64,000 bases of DNA from Ustilaginoidea virens (taxonomy: Eukaryota; Ascomycota; Sordariomycetes; Hypocreales; Clavicipitaceae), in the NCBI RefSeq assembly GCF_000687475.1, contig NC_057320.1:4216001-4280000 (forward strand), written 5' to 3'. The translations under genes and the position numbers were made by a program. The notes below the pieces were generated by a model. The model saw nothing but the letters and a program-made list of their open reading frames with translations. It had not been told where the DNA came from and made no database searches. Within the stretch, counting starts at the first letter, position 1; each line of letters begins with the position of its first letter. Positions 1-15,000 of this stretch are shown piece by piece.

Positions 1-2
1 AG

Positions 3-528
3 ATGCCACCCCAACCGAACCCACCGCCCATGATGTTCCCCGGATCCATGAGCCAATCCGTACAGCATGACACTATTCTGTCCCATCAACATCAGCATCA
101 GCACCAGCATCAGCACCCGCACCAGCATCAACACCAGCATCAGCAGCAACAACAACAGCAACAACAACACCACCAACACCAACAACAGCAGCATGCAACC
201 CATCAAGCCCATCCTGGCCATCCGAATCACGCACAGCATCAGGCACATCCTCAACAACAAGCGCATCACCAACAGCATGCAGGTCATCAAACCCATCAGC
301 AACATCAGCAACATCAGCAACAGCACCAACAACACCAACAGCACCAACAACACGCGGCACATCCGGCGCTTCAAGCTCATCCGGCACACCCTGGCCATCA
401 GGGCCGCCAGAGTGTCCAGCCTCACCAACCTCTCAGCCGCTCACAACAGTCAACACCTCAACAGCAAACTCAGCAGCAGCAGCAGCAGCAACATCAACAA
501 CAACAACAACAACAACAACAGCAGCAGC

Positions 529-571
<43 letters not shown>

Positions 572-572
572 G

Positions 573-619
<47 letters not shown>

Positions 620-1855
620 ACAGCAACAGCAACAACAGCAACAACAACAACAGAAGCAGCAGCAGCAGCAACCACAAGCTCAAATCACTCCACAGTCAAC
701 TCCGCAACAATCAACTCCTCAGCCCTCACAACATCAACTGACCCAACAGCAGGCCCCTCCGCAGCCACAGCAGTTGCAGCAGGTTCAGCAGATCAACCAG
801 GTGCAGGCTTCTCCGCAACAGCCTGCCGCAAACATACCTCAACAGCAAGGAAATCAAGCAGACAGCGAAATGGACGTCGATGGCCATCAGGATGGGGATA
901 CAGATACTAATGGACTGGATTCGAAACTCATGAGCCCTTCTTACATTCCGTCACAGCCGATGGGGGAGATGATGTCTCCGCCACCCGAAGGTGGAAGCTA
1001 TCCTACGTTGGAAGCGGTGCAGAAAGCAGTGCTGCGATACTGCACCTCTGTTGGTTACGCTATTGTTATTGGCCGCTCCAAAAAGACGGTACCTGGGTTA
1101 AAAAAGGTTCTCTTCGTCTGCGACCGTGCCGGAAAACCACCAAGCCGCGTGAGTCCGGAATCTCGAAAACGCAAAACATCGTCACGGAAATGCGACTGTC
1201 CCTTTGGCTTCTTCGCGATTGAACAGCGAACCCAGTGGACCATTCGCTACCGCCCTGATCCCGCACATCTGCAACACAACCACGGGCCAAGTGAGAGCCC
1301 TTCGAATCATCCAGCAGCCAGAAAACTGGACAGCAAGATGGTTGCTGCCGTGAAACAGCTCAAGGAAAACGGTACGCAAACAAAAACCTGCCAGAAGGTT
1401 TAATATCTACCAATAGCACTTGTGCTAACCCTATCGCAGGCGCAGGCGTATCTGAAACACTAACCATTCTGCAAAACGAAAACCCCGATTGCCACCTCTT
1501 GCCCAGAGATATCTACAATGCCAGGGCTGCTATAAACCGGAACCCCCAGAAAGTGGCGACGGGCTTGGCAGAGAATAGGCCGGCCATATACACCAAACCC
1601 CAACAGTCGCCAGAGGACCGGATTCGTGCCGATCTCCGACGAGAACTTGCCAAATCACGCGAAGATATGCAAAAGATGGAGGAAGAGAATCGGAAAGAAA
1701 TCGAGAGCCTAAAATCTCAATTAGCGGAAAAGGAGAAGCTGATTAAGCGCTTCGAGATGTTCATCGACATTTGTAATGAAAGAGTCATGGTTCAACGGGA
1801 GAGACTTGCAGGAACAGACGGTGTCTCGGCAATCGGGGGAAACCCAGGACCTTGA
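3..1855 (+). CDS. Gln/His-rich protein with FAR1-type zinc DNA-binding module (5' partial)
   Basis: Exons are 3-1371 and 1440-1855. The 68-nt intron starts GTACGC, has a TGCTAAC branch point and ends CAG at 1439. The first in-frame ATG is at 3, but the gene may begin before the window, so the N-terminus is uncertain; from that ATG it has 594 residues. Residues 25-135 are His/Gln-rich and 157-223 are almost pure Gln. Residues about 333-430 resemble a FAR1/WRKY-GCM1 zinc module: Cys373, the CDC pair Cys397/Cys399, and the HNH pair His425/His427 are candidate zinc ligands. Residues 516-578 form a charged coiled coil (DRIRADLRRELAK...). In the known family this module often sits before a Mutator-like transposase; none follows here, so a domesticated nuclear DNA-binding protein is inferred. 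The poly-Gln region suggests a transcriptional regulator. Family call is by motif only. Confidence 0.8.
471..671 (+). repeat. CAG/CAA trinucleotide tract encoding poly-Gln
   Basis: About 67 codons of mixed CAG and CAA with only two Lys and one His interruption. It lies inside the first gene. The CAG/CAA mixture is less slippage-prone than a pure CAG run. Confidence 0.95.
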
Positions 1856-3014
1856 ATTCAGAATATATCGCGCTAGTTGTCGTTGACCGATCATCTTGCA
1901 ACGTTTTTTTTTTTCTTTTTTTCTTTTTTTTTTTTTTTATAACTGGGAGCCCTTTATTGCATGTCTGTGTACACGAAGCCTTGGTAGGGGTTCATTTCTC
2001 GGTCACTTGACTGGAACGGCGTTTTTCTTGGAGAAAGATTACGTTGGCTGGACTGATCCGTGCTCGGATCCTCCTCCCGCAGGGAAGTCTCGGCAGGCAT
2101 TTGGAATTGCGATGTGGGTTGGTTTTTTTGGGTTGGGACAACGAAAAGAAGACGGGTCATGCGAGGTCATGCGAGTTGAGCAGCTTGCGAGGAGCGGCAG
2201 CGATTTGTTGAACGGAATTGTACGTCCAATTCGCGATGAATTATTTTGTTTTGTGCTTGATATATACACTTGGTCAAAATGCCGTCACCGGGTGCGATTG
2301 AGTTGTGCAGAACGTCAATGTCAACTGAGTCTGCACCAGGGAGCATCCGTAGCAGTGGACAGTGCTGGGCAGAGGGTGTCTGGTACTGTCAACGGCGGTT
2401 GTACGGAGTAATGAATGCTAGGCACATGACATGCCGTCAATCGGTGCCGTCAATCGCGCATCCGCGCCAGGGGTGGGTCCCACCATTCAGGGTCGCGTTT
2501 GCCTGAGCAGTCAAGTGCCAAGCACCAGACAGACGGGAGTTGGCACGGGAGCTGCTGGTCTCCACTGCGTCAATGTTTCCATCCCTCCCAAGCCCCAGGC
2601 CTTCCTTATCGGTACCTGAATGTGGCGAAACAAATTCCTGACAAGATATTGAAGCCTTCCTTGTCCTGACAGCTTCACCCTTGGGCCTTTTCCCCTTGCT
2701 CGTCGTCTGCCAGAGCTCTCCTACTCCTTTTACTCTTGCCGTCCTATTATCGTTGGACCCGACTTCTTTCGAGAGGCACTGTCCTTCGGCTTCCCATGTT
2801 CACTGCGAGCCTCGCAAGCCCAATTTAAACCCACCCCTGAGACCCGACGCATCTCCCTTGAGGGCCACCTTGTTCTCGAAATTTCGCGCGACACTTTTCG
2901 GCACACTTCCCTTCCGACCCTCGCGAACAAACATCTTCCCTTCTCGGAGATGAGCCGTTTCCTGTGACCACTCCTCACCCTTTGACTTGACCTTTCAGTC
3001 TGGTCTCTGCAGCC
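1856..3014. other. Intergenic, no gene seen
   Basis: A T-rich stretch (about 1902-1938) follows the first gene by roughly 50 nt and may mark its 3' end. One TACGGAGTA motif lies at 2401-2410. From about 2690 the DNA becomes C/T-rich toward the dynein start, typical of fungal leaders. The open frames here are short, overlap on both strands and show no domain. Confidence 0.7.
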
Positions 3015-6000
3015 ATGGAGGTGTCATCTGCTCCGGCGCAGAGCCCTGTGGCTGCCGCAAACGGGTCTTCAGCTTTCCCAACGATTGAACCCGAACGCGT
3101 GATTGAGCACCTCGTCGCCGTTTGCCAGGTCGCCCTCGGAACTACCAGAGATGAGCTTGAGCAGCCTGGAAATTTGCTGCACAACAGCCGTTATGCCGAA
3201 ACCCTTTCTCGTTGCACCCGTTTTGCTAATGATACCCAGAACGTCCTCTATATCCAAAAAGACATTGTACATTCTTCAGTTGCCGACAACGGAACAGAGT
3301 CTCTTGGTAAGAGCTCCAAATATGAACCTGTAGTACAATGACACTCAAGGGTAAACTCGACACGGCTAATACCATGCTTCTCCGTCCTCCTCATACATAG
3401 TTGCCACCTCGTTTTGTTATACCCTTTCGACGGAGATTTCTTCGTCTGCCACAACGGTGGCATCCCTCGTTTTGCTCAAGACGCCGCAGCCCATCGATCC
3501 TACTAGACCCCTGACGTCTCAAATATTCATTACTAACTTACCTGGCCCTGCATCCTTTGGCACCAGCGCCGGAGAACAAGGTGCCTCCCTTTCCCCATGG
3601 GAGGTTCTTCATTCTCAAGTCCATTATGCTCTAGTCCCCTATTTTGATGCAAATACGAGGAGCCAGCATCTCGCAAACGGATCCAGGGGCCGCTCCGACG
3701 TCGATGCCAAGACGGGCATTCCGGTAACGAAGAAGAGACTGAACGATCTCGAGCTGAGTCTCTTGCACTTGCAACAAAATGTCGACATTCCTGAGATATC
3801 GTTGGCGTTTCACTCCATCGTTCAGAGTGTTCTTGACGAATCTGAAGCACGGCATACCAAGCCGTCGATCGAGGCGATCCCGCAGAATCTGCTACAAGAC
3901 AGTACCTTTCTCAACAGGTTGCAAGCCAACGTCAATACTTGGATAAAGTCAATCCAGGGCATTACCAAGATGACCAAGGATCCATCGTCAAATGCGAGCC
4001 AAGAATTTAGCACTGCCAGTCAAGAAGTAAATTTCTGGCTATCCATGGAATCTGCTCTGGAAGGCATCGAGGGCCAACTCCGAAGCGACGGCGTTCTCTT
4101 CACTCTCGAGATTCTCAAACATGCGAAGCGATTCCAGGCCACTGTCAGTTTCACCGCCGATACGGGATTGAAGGAGGCAATGGAAAAAGTACAAAAGTAC
4201 AACCAGCTTATGCGAGACTTTCCTTTGGATGAGCTTCTGTCGGCCACTTCGTTACCCAAGGTTCAAGAGGCCATCTCCCAAATTTTTGGCCATTTGAACA
4301 AAAAGTTAAGGATCTGCCCCTATCCCATTCGACGAGCTCTCCCTCTTGTGGAAGCCATTTCCGCCGACCTCGACGATGTGCTGCACCGACTGCTGCCCGG
4401 CACAGAGTTGGTGAACCTCGATTACCAACAATTTCAAGCCCTGACGAACACCTGTGATGGCATATTTCGTGCCTGGGAGGAAAATGTCAAAGAGTTCACC
4501 AACGTGGCTCGCGAAGTCACTCGTCGCAGGAACGAGAAATTTATCCCCATCAAGATCAACAAGAAGCATTCCGAACTCGAATCCCGCATCAAATACGTTG
4601 GTACCTTCCGCGATAACCACGAGCAGTTGCAAAGAACGATTGTCAACGTTCTTGGACCAAAAGCCACTATTCCTGGAGTAACGGAGATGAACGGAAATAA
4701 TGGCGTACTCGTGGAAGAAATTGGCGACGTCGACGCAGTTGAGGAGGTCAAGCAGGCTTGGGAAGCCTTGCTAAATGTGGATTTGCTCGACGTCACTGAG
4801 CATGGTAAAGAGCGATGGGTACGAGCAGAGAATTTGTACAATGAGCGGACTACGCGAGTAGAGAATTCCATCATTGCCCGGCTACGAGACCGTCTTGCCA
4901 CCGCAAAAACCGCCAACGAAATGTTTCGAGTCTTTTCCAAGTTCAATGCCCTCTTCGTGCGCCCGAAAATACGTGGTGCCATCCAGGAATATCAGAACCA
5001 GCTTATGGATCATGTCAAGCAAGCGATCAATGGTCTCCACGAGCGATTCAAGCAGCAATACGGCCACTCCGAAGCTCATGCCATGGCTCAACTTCGCGAT
5101 ATCCCGCCTGTTTCTGGAGCAATCATTTGGGCTCGTCAAATCGAACTACAGCTGGACGGCTACATGCGAAAGGTCGAGGCTGTCCTCGGCCCTGATTGGA
5201 CTCTTCATGCTGAAGGTCACAAGTTGCAAGAAGAGAGCGAGTTATTCAAGCATAAGCTCGACACCGGTAGGATTTATGAAGCTTGGCTTACTGATGTCAG
5301 CCGGCGGAAGATATCGATATCTGGCCAATTGTTCGAAATTGCTCGCGTTCGCTCCGCTGGAGGTATTCTTGAACTTGCCGTCAACTTTGACCCGCAAATA
5401 ATCACTCTCTTCAAAGAAACCAGGAACTTGACATGGCAATCCTACTCTGTGCCACATGCTGTTGCCACCGTTTCCAAAGACGCCAAAAGGGTATACCCCT
5501 ATGCCGTCAGCTTGATGGAAAGCGTCAGGACATTGTCTCAGACCTTGCGGCAAACCTCCGCAATGGGCGAAGAATCAGTGCTGCTCAACGGCTATCGCAA
5601 CGATGTTTATAAGCTTATCGGCGAGGGCGTTCCCTTGCGTTGGGAATCCTTCATCAACTCGCATGAGCTGTTTTACGCTGAGCAGCGGCAGACGCGTCCC
5701 ATACTTCCCGGTGGTCCGGAATTCGCGCTTTCCAAGAACAACGAAAGCAAGCACGGCATGTTTATTCGGACATTTGCGGCTGCAGTGTCAGTTCTGCAGA
5801 GCAAAGCTGTGGCACTCAGCCACATTCATGTCACGATCGAGCAAGCTCTCAAGGAAATTGGTAGCTGCACATATGAGCCATCTTCGTTTCAGTCCCGACT
5901 CAGTACCATTCAAGCCGCGGTGGACCAGTTGAACTTGGAGCAGTATGTCAACCTGGACTTTTGGGTGCGAGACTTGAACCAAAAGATCCGCTCGCTCCTG

Positions 6001-9000
6001 CTGGGCCGCCTGTGTGATGCTATCAATGCTTGGGTAAAAGCATTTGAGGATGAAACCGCGGTCGATTTCCGACGTAAAAAGGCAACAGAGGAAGAGGTTA
6101 AGCCAGATGGCCCAACTATAAAGCGACTTGTCCTCGAGTTGGCTATGCGCAATCAAGTAATTTATCTCGACCCGCCGTTGGAATTCGCCAGAGCCAGCTG
6201 GTTTCTGCAATTACATGATTGGCTGGGCATTGTATGCAACCAACAAAAGATTAAAGCTGCCCGCTATCAAATGACGCTCAGCACGACTTCGCTTGACGAG
6301 CCTCGATTTACCGACTTACCGACTCAGTGCGCCGACATGCTGCACCGTGTTCACGTGTCTGTCGAGAAGAAACTCGAAGAGATTGGCGCATATGTAGATA
6401 AATGGCTTCAATTCCAGTCGCTCTGGGATCTCCAGTCTGAGCAGGTGTACGACATGCTTGGGGACCATCTACCGCGCTGGCTTGAGTGTCTGCAGGACAT
6501 CCGTAAAGTTCGTACAACCTTTGACACACAAGAAGTAAGCCGGTCTTTTGGTCATGTCACAGTGGACTACGATCAGGTGCAGACCAAGGTAAACGCAAAA
6601 TACGATCAATGGCAACACGAAATCTTGATCAAGTTTGCCAGCAGGCTCGGAAATCGGATGCGTGATGTCAACGCCGAAATCGAAAGGGCCCGCAAGCAGC
6701 TCGAGGGCCAGAGTACCGACACCTCCTCAACCGCCCAGACAGTGCAGTTCATCACCGCCGTGCAGAGCTGCAAGCGGAATGTCAAGTTATGGGCTCCCGA
6801 GATTGACTTGTTTAGACAGGGTCAGTCCACGTTGGTCCGACAACGATACCGTTTCCCCAACGACTGGCTTCACATTGAGCAAATCGATAGTCAATGGGAG
6901 TCGCTGAGAGAGATACTGGAGAAGAAGTCACGTATCATGGAAGAACAATCTGACGCTATGCGAGCCAATATTATCGCACAGGACAAGCTTGTCAATGAGC
7001 GTATCGTCGAAACCATCACACAGTGGAATGAAGAGAAACCTGTCTCTGGTACCATTCAACCTGATGTTGCCTCGGCCACTTTGACCGTCTTCGAAACTCG
7101 CATCGCTAGCTTACAGGATGATTTCCAGCAAGTGGCGAAAGCAAAGGAAGCTCTCGACATACCTACTGGCGGCGATAGCACACTCGATGCCACATTGGAA
7201 GAAGTCCGCGATTTCCAGTCTGTTTGGTCTAATTTGTCCACCATCTGGTCGAGTCTTAATGAAACTCGCGAGACTCTTTGGACTGCTGTTCAGCCCCGTA
7301 AGATTCGATCCAAGGTCGACGACCTCATCAAAAGCACCAAGGAGATGCCCAGCAGAATGAGACAGTATGCAGCCTTTGAGCATGTTCAGTCTGTGTTACG
7401 TGGCTTCCTCAAGGTTAATCCCACCCTGTCCGATTTGAAGTCGGATGCAATCCGTGAACGTCACTGGGTCAAAATCTACAAGAAAATAAAGCCTCAGAAA
7501 CGCTTCTCACCGAGCTCCATGACTTTGGGTGATGTCTGGGATCTCAATCTTGTCGCTACGGAAGCCATTGTCAAGGATATTATTGCCCAAGCCCAGGGCG
7601 AGATGGCACTTGAAGAGTTTTTAAAGCAAGTTCGTGAGACATGGCAGAATTATGCTTTGGAAATGGTCAACTACCAGAACAAGTGCCGCCTGATACGCGG
7701 GTGGGATGACCTTTTCGCCAAATGTAGTGAAAACCTTAACTCGCTGCAAGCCATGAAGCATTCGCCATACTACAAAGAGTTTGAAGAAGAGGCAGTCTCG
7801 TGGGAAGACAAGTTGAATCGCGTTCACGTTCTCTTCGATGTCTGGATCGATGTTCAACGTCAGTGGGTCTATCTAGAAGGTGTTTTCACGGGCAACGCAG
7901 ACATTAAGCACCTTCTTCCCATTGAATCTGGTCGGTTCCAGAACATCAACAGCGAGTTCTTGGCGGTCATGAAGAAGGCTAATAAGACGCCGTATGTCTT
8001 GGATGTTCTGAACATTCCCAATGTACAGAAATCATTGGAACGGTTGGCGGAAATGCTGAACAAGATCCAGAAAGCCTTGGGCGAATATCTGGAAAAGGAG
8101 AGGGTTTCCTTCCCAAGGTTTTATTTTGTCGGCGACGAGGATCTTTTAGAAATGATTGGCAATAGCAACGACACACTCCGTATTGCTAAGCATTTCAAGA
8201 AGATGTTTGCTGGGTTGTCGGGACTAGTCATGGACGATGAAACTGTCATTTCCGGGTTTACGTCGAAAGAGGGAGAGGTAGTTCAGCTGAAGAAGGAGGT
8301 TTCTCTGGCAAAGACGCCTCGCATCAACGACTGGTTGGCATTACTTGAGGGCGGCATGAAAGCCACCCTAGCCGAACTGCTGGCCGAAGCCGTAGACCAG
8401 TACACCCCCATTTTGGAGTCCGAGATCATTGACAGTGCCTCTCTGAACCTTTTCATGGAAGCATTCCCCAGTCAGATCGTTGTTCTCGCCACACAGGTGG
8501 CATGGACGACTGCTGTTGAAGAGTCGCTGGCTGCTGGTGGACAGACTCTGCAAACTCTGTTCGAAAGAGAAGTGCAGGTGCTTCGTGCGCTTGCAGAGAC
8601 CGTTTTAGGCGATCTCGGAGTTATTCAGCGAAAGAAGTGCGAGCAAATGATCACCGAATGCGTCCACCAGCGGGATGTTATTGAAAAGCTCATCAAGAAC
8701 AATGCGAATTCCAATGGTCATTATCTCTGGCAGCTGCAAATGAGATATGTTTATGCTCCTGAAAAACCGTTTCTCGACCGTCTTCACGTCAAGATGGCCA
8801 ATGCCAGACTCAATTACGGTTTTGAGTATCTTGGTGTTCCCGATCGCCTGGTTCGGACGCCTCTTACTGATCGCTGCTTCCTCACACTCACCCAGGCTCT
8901 ATGCCAGCGCCTGGGTGGTTCGCCGTATGGCCCTGCAGGTACGGGGAAAACAGAATCTGTCAAAGCGCTGGGTGTCCAGCTGGGTAGATTCACCCTCGTG

Positions 9001-12000
9001 TTTTGCTGTGATGACACCTTTGACTTCCAGGCCATGGGCAGAATCTTTCTGGGCATTTGCCAGGTCGGAGCCTGGGGCTGTTTTGATGAGTTCAATCGAC
9101 TTGAAGAAAGAATTCTCTCCGCCGTCTCGCAGCAGATCCAGAACATCCAGCTTGGACTCAAACAAGGGGCCGAGAATCACACATCCCAGATTGAGCTTGT
9201 TGGTCGACAGCTGAGCGTCAACCAAAATACAGGAATCTTCATCACTATGAACCCTGGTTATGCTGGGCGATCCAACCTGCCCGACAACTTGAAAAAACTG
9301 TTCCGCAGTGTGGCAATGTCCAAGCCAGACAAGGAGCTGATTGCCGAGGTCATGCTTTACTCACAAGGTTTCAATCAGGCTAAGCAGCTGTCCAAACAAA
9401 CAGTGCCATTCTTTGACGAATGCTCGCGCAAGCTATCGAAACAGGCACACTATGACTTTGGTTTACGTGCTTTGAAGAGTGTCCTGGTCAGCTCCGGTGG
9501 GCTAAAGCGGACTCGCTTAAACGATAGCAACCTTGGTGTCGGGGAAATCGTCGAGCCCGAAATCATAGTCCAAAGCATCCGAGAAACGATTGCTCCCAAG
9601 CTCATCAAATCTGATGTTGATATATTGACCAGTATTGAAAAGGACTGCTTCCCCGGTGTTAATTATGTTTCTGCCAACCTTGAGGAGCTGGAAGAAGCTA
9701 TTCGAACCATTGCCGATGAGCGTCACCTCGTTGTGACTGAGCTTTGGATGACGAAAGTACTGCAACTGTACCAGATTCAAAAGATTCATCACGGTGTGAT
9801 GATGGTTGGTAACTCGGGTACCGGAAAATCCACCGCCTGGAGATTACTGATTGATGCACTTCAAAAGGTGGAAGGAGTAGAGGGCATGTCTCACGTCATC
9901 GATTCAAAAGTGATGTCAAAGGAAGCCTTGTATGGGAACTTGGACGCCACCACTCGCGAGTGGACTGACGGCTTGTTCACCAGCATCTTACGGAAAATTG
10001 TTGACAATCTTCGTGGCGAGGATTCTAAGCGGCACTGGATTGTCTTCGACGGCGACGTGGATCCTGAGTGGGTCGAGAACCTGAACAGTGTTTTGGACGA
10101 CAACAAACTCCTCACGCTGCCCAACGGCGAACGTCTCAACTTGCCACCCAATGTCCGCATTATGTTCGAGGTTGAGACCTTGAAGTATGCCACACTGGCT
10201 ACTGTTAGCCGATGCGGTATGGTGTGGTTCAGCGAGGATACTGTCACACCAGATATGATGGTGGCAAACTATCTCGAGAGGCTCCGCAGTGTTCCCTTTG
10301 AGGATTTGGACGAGGACAGCGTCGCCACTGGCCAGACTCCCGCCAAGGTGCTGGTTGTCCAAGGCGAGGTGGCTAATCTGTTGAAAACTTACATGTCATC
10401 TGGAAACTTCCTTCTCCAAGCGCTTGAACAAGCAGAGAAGTATAGCCATATAATGGAGTTTACCGTTGCCCGGGTGCTCAACACGCTCTTTTCATTGCTC
10501 AACAAGGCTGTTCGGGATGCCATTGAATACAACGGCCGGCACTCGGACTTTCCGCTCGAGGCCGAGCAAATCGAAGCCTTCATCTCGAAAAAGCTGTTGC
10601 TAGCCCTAGTCTGGGCTCTCACTGGCGACTGCCCTCTAACTGATCGAAAATCTTTTGGTGATGATCTTTGTGCCTTTGCCAGCTTTGGCTCTCCGCCTTT
10701 GGACGGCAGCAGCTCTTTGATCGACTTTGACGTCAGCCTCCCCAAAGCCGAATGGTCCTCGTGGCAGAATCACGTACCGAATATTGAAGTCAACACTCAC
10801 TCGATCATTCAGACAGACGTCGTAATCCCGACATTGGATACCGTGCGACACGAAGATGTGCTCTACTCGTGGCTTGCTGAGCATAAGCCTCTGCTGCTTT
10901 GCGGTCCTCCCGGATCCGGCAAAACCATGACCTTGTTTAGTGCTCTCAGGAAACTCCCCAACATGGAAGTTGTTGGTCTCAACTTTTCTAGCGCCACTAC
11001 GCCCGACCTACTTATCAAGACCTTTGAGCAGTACTGCGAGTACAAGAAGACGTTGAATGGGGTGATGCTTTCTCCGACTCAAATTGGACGGTGGCTTGTG
11101 GTCTTTTGTGATGAAATCAACCTGCCTGCCCCTGACAATTATGGTACTCAGCGTGCAATCTCATTTTTGCGTCAACTTGTGGAGCACAACGGTTTCTGGC
11201 GGACATCCGACAAGTCGTGGGTGACTCTGGACCGTATTCAGTTTGTGGGTGCCTGTAACCCGCCGACAGACGCTGGCCGTACGCCTCTGGGCGCAAGGTT
11301 TCTTCGCCACGCTCCTCTAATCATGGTTGATTACCCCGGAGAGCTGTCCCTCAATCAAATCTACGGCACGTTCAACTCGGCTGTTCTCAAAATCATCCCG
11401 TCGCTTCGTGGTTATGCCGAGGCGCTGACTCAGGCCATGGTTCGTTTCTATCTTGAATCTCAGCAAAGATTCACACCCAAGATCCAGCCTCACTACGTCT
11501 ACAGTCCTCGTGAACTCACACGCTGGGTCCGCGGAGTCTATGAAGCTATCAAACCACTGGAGAGCCTGTCAATTGAAGGATTAATCCGTATATGGGCGCA
11601 CGAGGCTCTCCGCCTCTTCCAGGACCGCTTGGTTGCCGAGGACGAGAAACAATGGACTGACGAAGCGGTTCGGCGAATCGCGTTGGAGCACTTTCCAAAC
11701 ATTGACGAAGCGAAAGCTCTGGGCGGCCCTATTCTCTTTTCCAATTGGTTATCGAAGAACTACGTTCCTGTCGACCGCGAAGAGCTTCGTGAATTCGTCA
11801 AAGCACGACTCAAGACCTTCTGCGAAGAGGAAGTTGACGTCCCTCTCATTCTGTTTAACGACGTTTTGGAGCACGTGCTCCGAATCGATCGTGTTTTCAG
11901 GCAACCGCAAGGTCATCTTATTCTCATTGGTGTAAGTGGAAGTGGTAAGACTACCCTTTCGCGGTTCGTCGCTTGGATGAATGGTCTCAAGGTCTTTCAG

Positions 12001-15000
12001 ATCAAGGTCCACGGCAAGTATTCGGGTGAAGACTTTGATGAAGATCTCCGTGATGTGTTGCGACGGTGCGGTTGCAAAGGCGAAAAAATCTGCTTCATCA
12101 TGGATGAGGCCAACGTTTTGGATTCCGGCTTCCTCGAGCGGATGAACACCTTGCTCGCCAACGCAGAAGTTCCAGGCTTGTTCGAGGGCGATGAATATGC
12201 TGCTCTCATGACTGCTTGCAAAGAGGGAGCCCAGCGCCAAAACTTGCACCTGGATTCCCCAGAAGAGCTCTTCAAATGGTTCACTCAGCAAATCGTCAAC
12301 AACCTTCATGTTGTGTTTACCATGAACCCGCCGGAGGACGGGCTCTCATCCAAGGTTGCCACCAGCCCTGCCTTGTTCAACCGATGTGTGCTCAACTGGT
12401 TTGGCGACTGGTCAGACCAGGCTCTGTTCCAGGTCGGTCGCGAGCTTACTCAGTCGGTTGACCTCGACCGTAGCACCTTCCAGGCGCCTGATACTATCCC
12501 GGTCGCTTTTCGAGGTCTCGCCTTGCCTCCATCCCATCGGGAAGCGGTCGTCAACTCCATGGTTTACATCCATTACTCACTCCAGAGGTACAATGAGAAG
12601 CTGTACAAGCAGCAGAAGAAGGTTACCTTCCTGACCCCTCGACATTTCCTCGACTTTGTCGGGCAGTACGTCAAGTTGTACAATGAGAAGCGCGAAGATC
12701 TGGAAGAACAACAGCGCCACTTGAATGTGGGTCTCGAGAAGCTCCGTGACACGGTGGATAAAGTGCGTGACCTCCGCGTCAGCCTCGCTGAGAAGAAGAC
12801 GCAACTGGAGCAAAAGGACGCCGAAGCAAACGAGAAGCTCCAGCGCATGGTAGCTGACCAGCGTGAGGCCGAGCAGAGGAAGAATACCTCTCTGGAAATC
12901 CAGGCTGCTCTGGAGAAGCAAGAGGCGGAGGTAGCAAAAAGAAGAAAGGTCGTGTTGGAAGACTTGGCCAAAGCCGAGCCCGCTGTCGAGGAAGCCAAGG
13001 CAAGTGTCAGCAACATCAAGAGGCAGCACCTGACAGAAGTGCGATCCATGGGCAACCCGCCTTCGGGCGTCAGGCTTGCTCTGGACGCTGTTTGCACTCT
13101 TCTCGGTCACCGGATCAACGACTGGAAAGCAGTGCAAGCTGTTGTGCGCAAAGATGACTTCATTGCCAGCATCATCATGTTCGACAATGGGAAGCTGATG
13201 ACGAAACCACTGCGGAGCAAGATGCGAAACGATTTCTTGTCCAATCCCGAATTCACGTTTGAAAAGGTGAACAGAGCCTCCAAGGCATGCGGACCACTTG
13301 TTCAATGGGTCGCGGCTCAGGTAAATTACTCGGATATCTTAGACCGGGTCGGTCCCCTTAAAGAGGAAGTTGCCCAGCTTGAAGAGCAAGCCCTGCAGAC
13401 CAAGGCGGAAGCAAAAGCGGTTGAGAACAATATTGCCGAGCTCGAGTTCAGCATCAACAGGTACACGACTGAGTATGCCGCGCTCATCAGCGAAACCCAG
13501 GCCATCAAAGCTGAAATGTCCAAAGTCCAGTTCAAGGTTGATCGGAGTGTTCGCTTACTGGACAGCCTTTCCTCCGAGAGAGTCCGTTGGGAAGAGGGCA
13601 GCAAGTCTTTTGAGACGCAGATCAGCACTCTTGTCGGCGACGTCCTCGTGGCTTCTGCTTTCCTGGCTTATAGTGGCTTGTACGATCAAACGTTTCGAAA
13701 GTCCATGATGGACGAATGGTGTCACCAGCTTCACCTCTCGGGAATCGAGTACAAGTCGCCTAATCCAGTGACCGAATACCTCTCGACTGCAGACGAGCGA
13801 CTCGGCTGGCAAGTAAACACGCTGCCGGTAGATGAACTGTGCACGGAGAACGCCATCATACTCAAACGATTCAATCGCTATCCGCTCATTATCGACCCGT
13901 CGGGACGGGTCACAGAATTCTTGCAACGAGAATGCAAGGAGAGAAAACTGACAGTGACTAGTTTCTTGGATGATAGCTTCACCAAGCAGCTGGAGAGCTC
14001 ACTGCGATTTGGCAACCCCATCCTCATCCAGGACGCGGAACACTTGGACCCAATTCTGAATCATGTGCTGAACAAGGAATACCAAAGGACCGGCGGCCGC
14101 GTGCTCATCCAGCTTGGCAAGCAGGAAATTGATTTTTCACCGGCATTCAGGATCTACCTTTCGACACGTGATCCGTCAGCGCAGTTTGCTCCCGACATTT
14201 GTAGCCGGACGACGTTTGTTAACTTTACGGTCACCAAGAGCTCGCTGCAAACACAGTCACTGAACGACGTGCTGAAGTCCGAGCGACCCGATGTTGACGA
14301 GAGACGTACCAACCTCATCAAACTTCAAGGCGAATTCAAGATTCATCTACGTCAGCTGGAGAAGCAGCTTCTGCAAGCGCTCAACGAGTCGCGTGGCAAC
14401 ATTCTCGACGATGACAACGTGATAGAGACACTGGAGCGGCTCAAGACGGAAGCAGCCGAGATTTCGGCCAAGATGAGCAACACGGAGGGTGTCATGGCCG
14501 AGGTGGAGGAAATCACGCAGCAGTACGGCGTCATTGCCAGCTCCTGCAGCGCGGTATTTGCTGTGCTGGACCAGCTTCACTTCCTCAACCATTTCTACCA
14601 GTTCTCGCTGCAATACTTCTTGGACATCTTCCACCTGGTTCTCCACGGCAACAAGAGCTTGGCCAACGAGACAAATCACAACGCCCGCCGTGACATCATC
14701 GTCAGGGACCTGTTCGTCAACACCTTTCAACGGACGGCTCTTGGCTTGCTTCAGAAAGACCGAATCACGCTTGGAATGCTCCTGGCCCAGGCGTCTCCTT
14801 TCCCGATGGACAAGTCGCTCATTGACATTGTGTTGGATAAGCGCATCGACGGCAAAGACTTGTCTTCCACTCCTGAGCTGAGGAACGAAGCCTTTGGCGA
14901 GGCCAAGAAGTTGAGGGTTTTGAAGGAGCAGATGGACGGCGTGGCCACAAGCGACTGGGACAGGTTCTTTTCCGAGGAGCTGGCGGAGACGGTAGTACCG

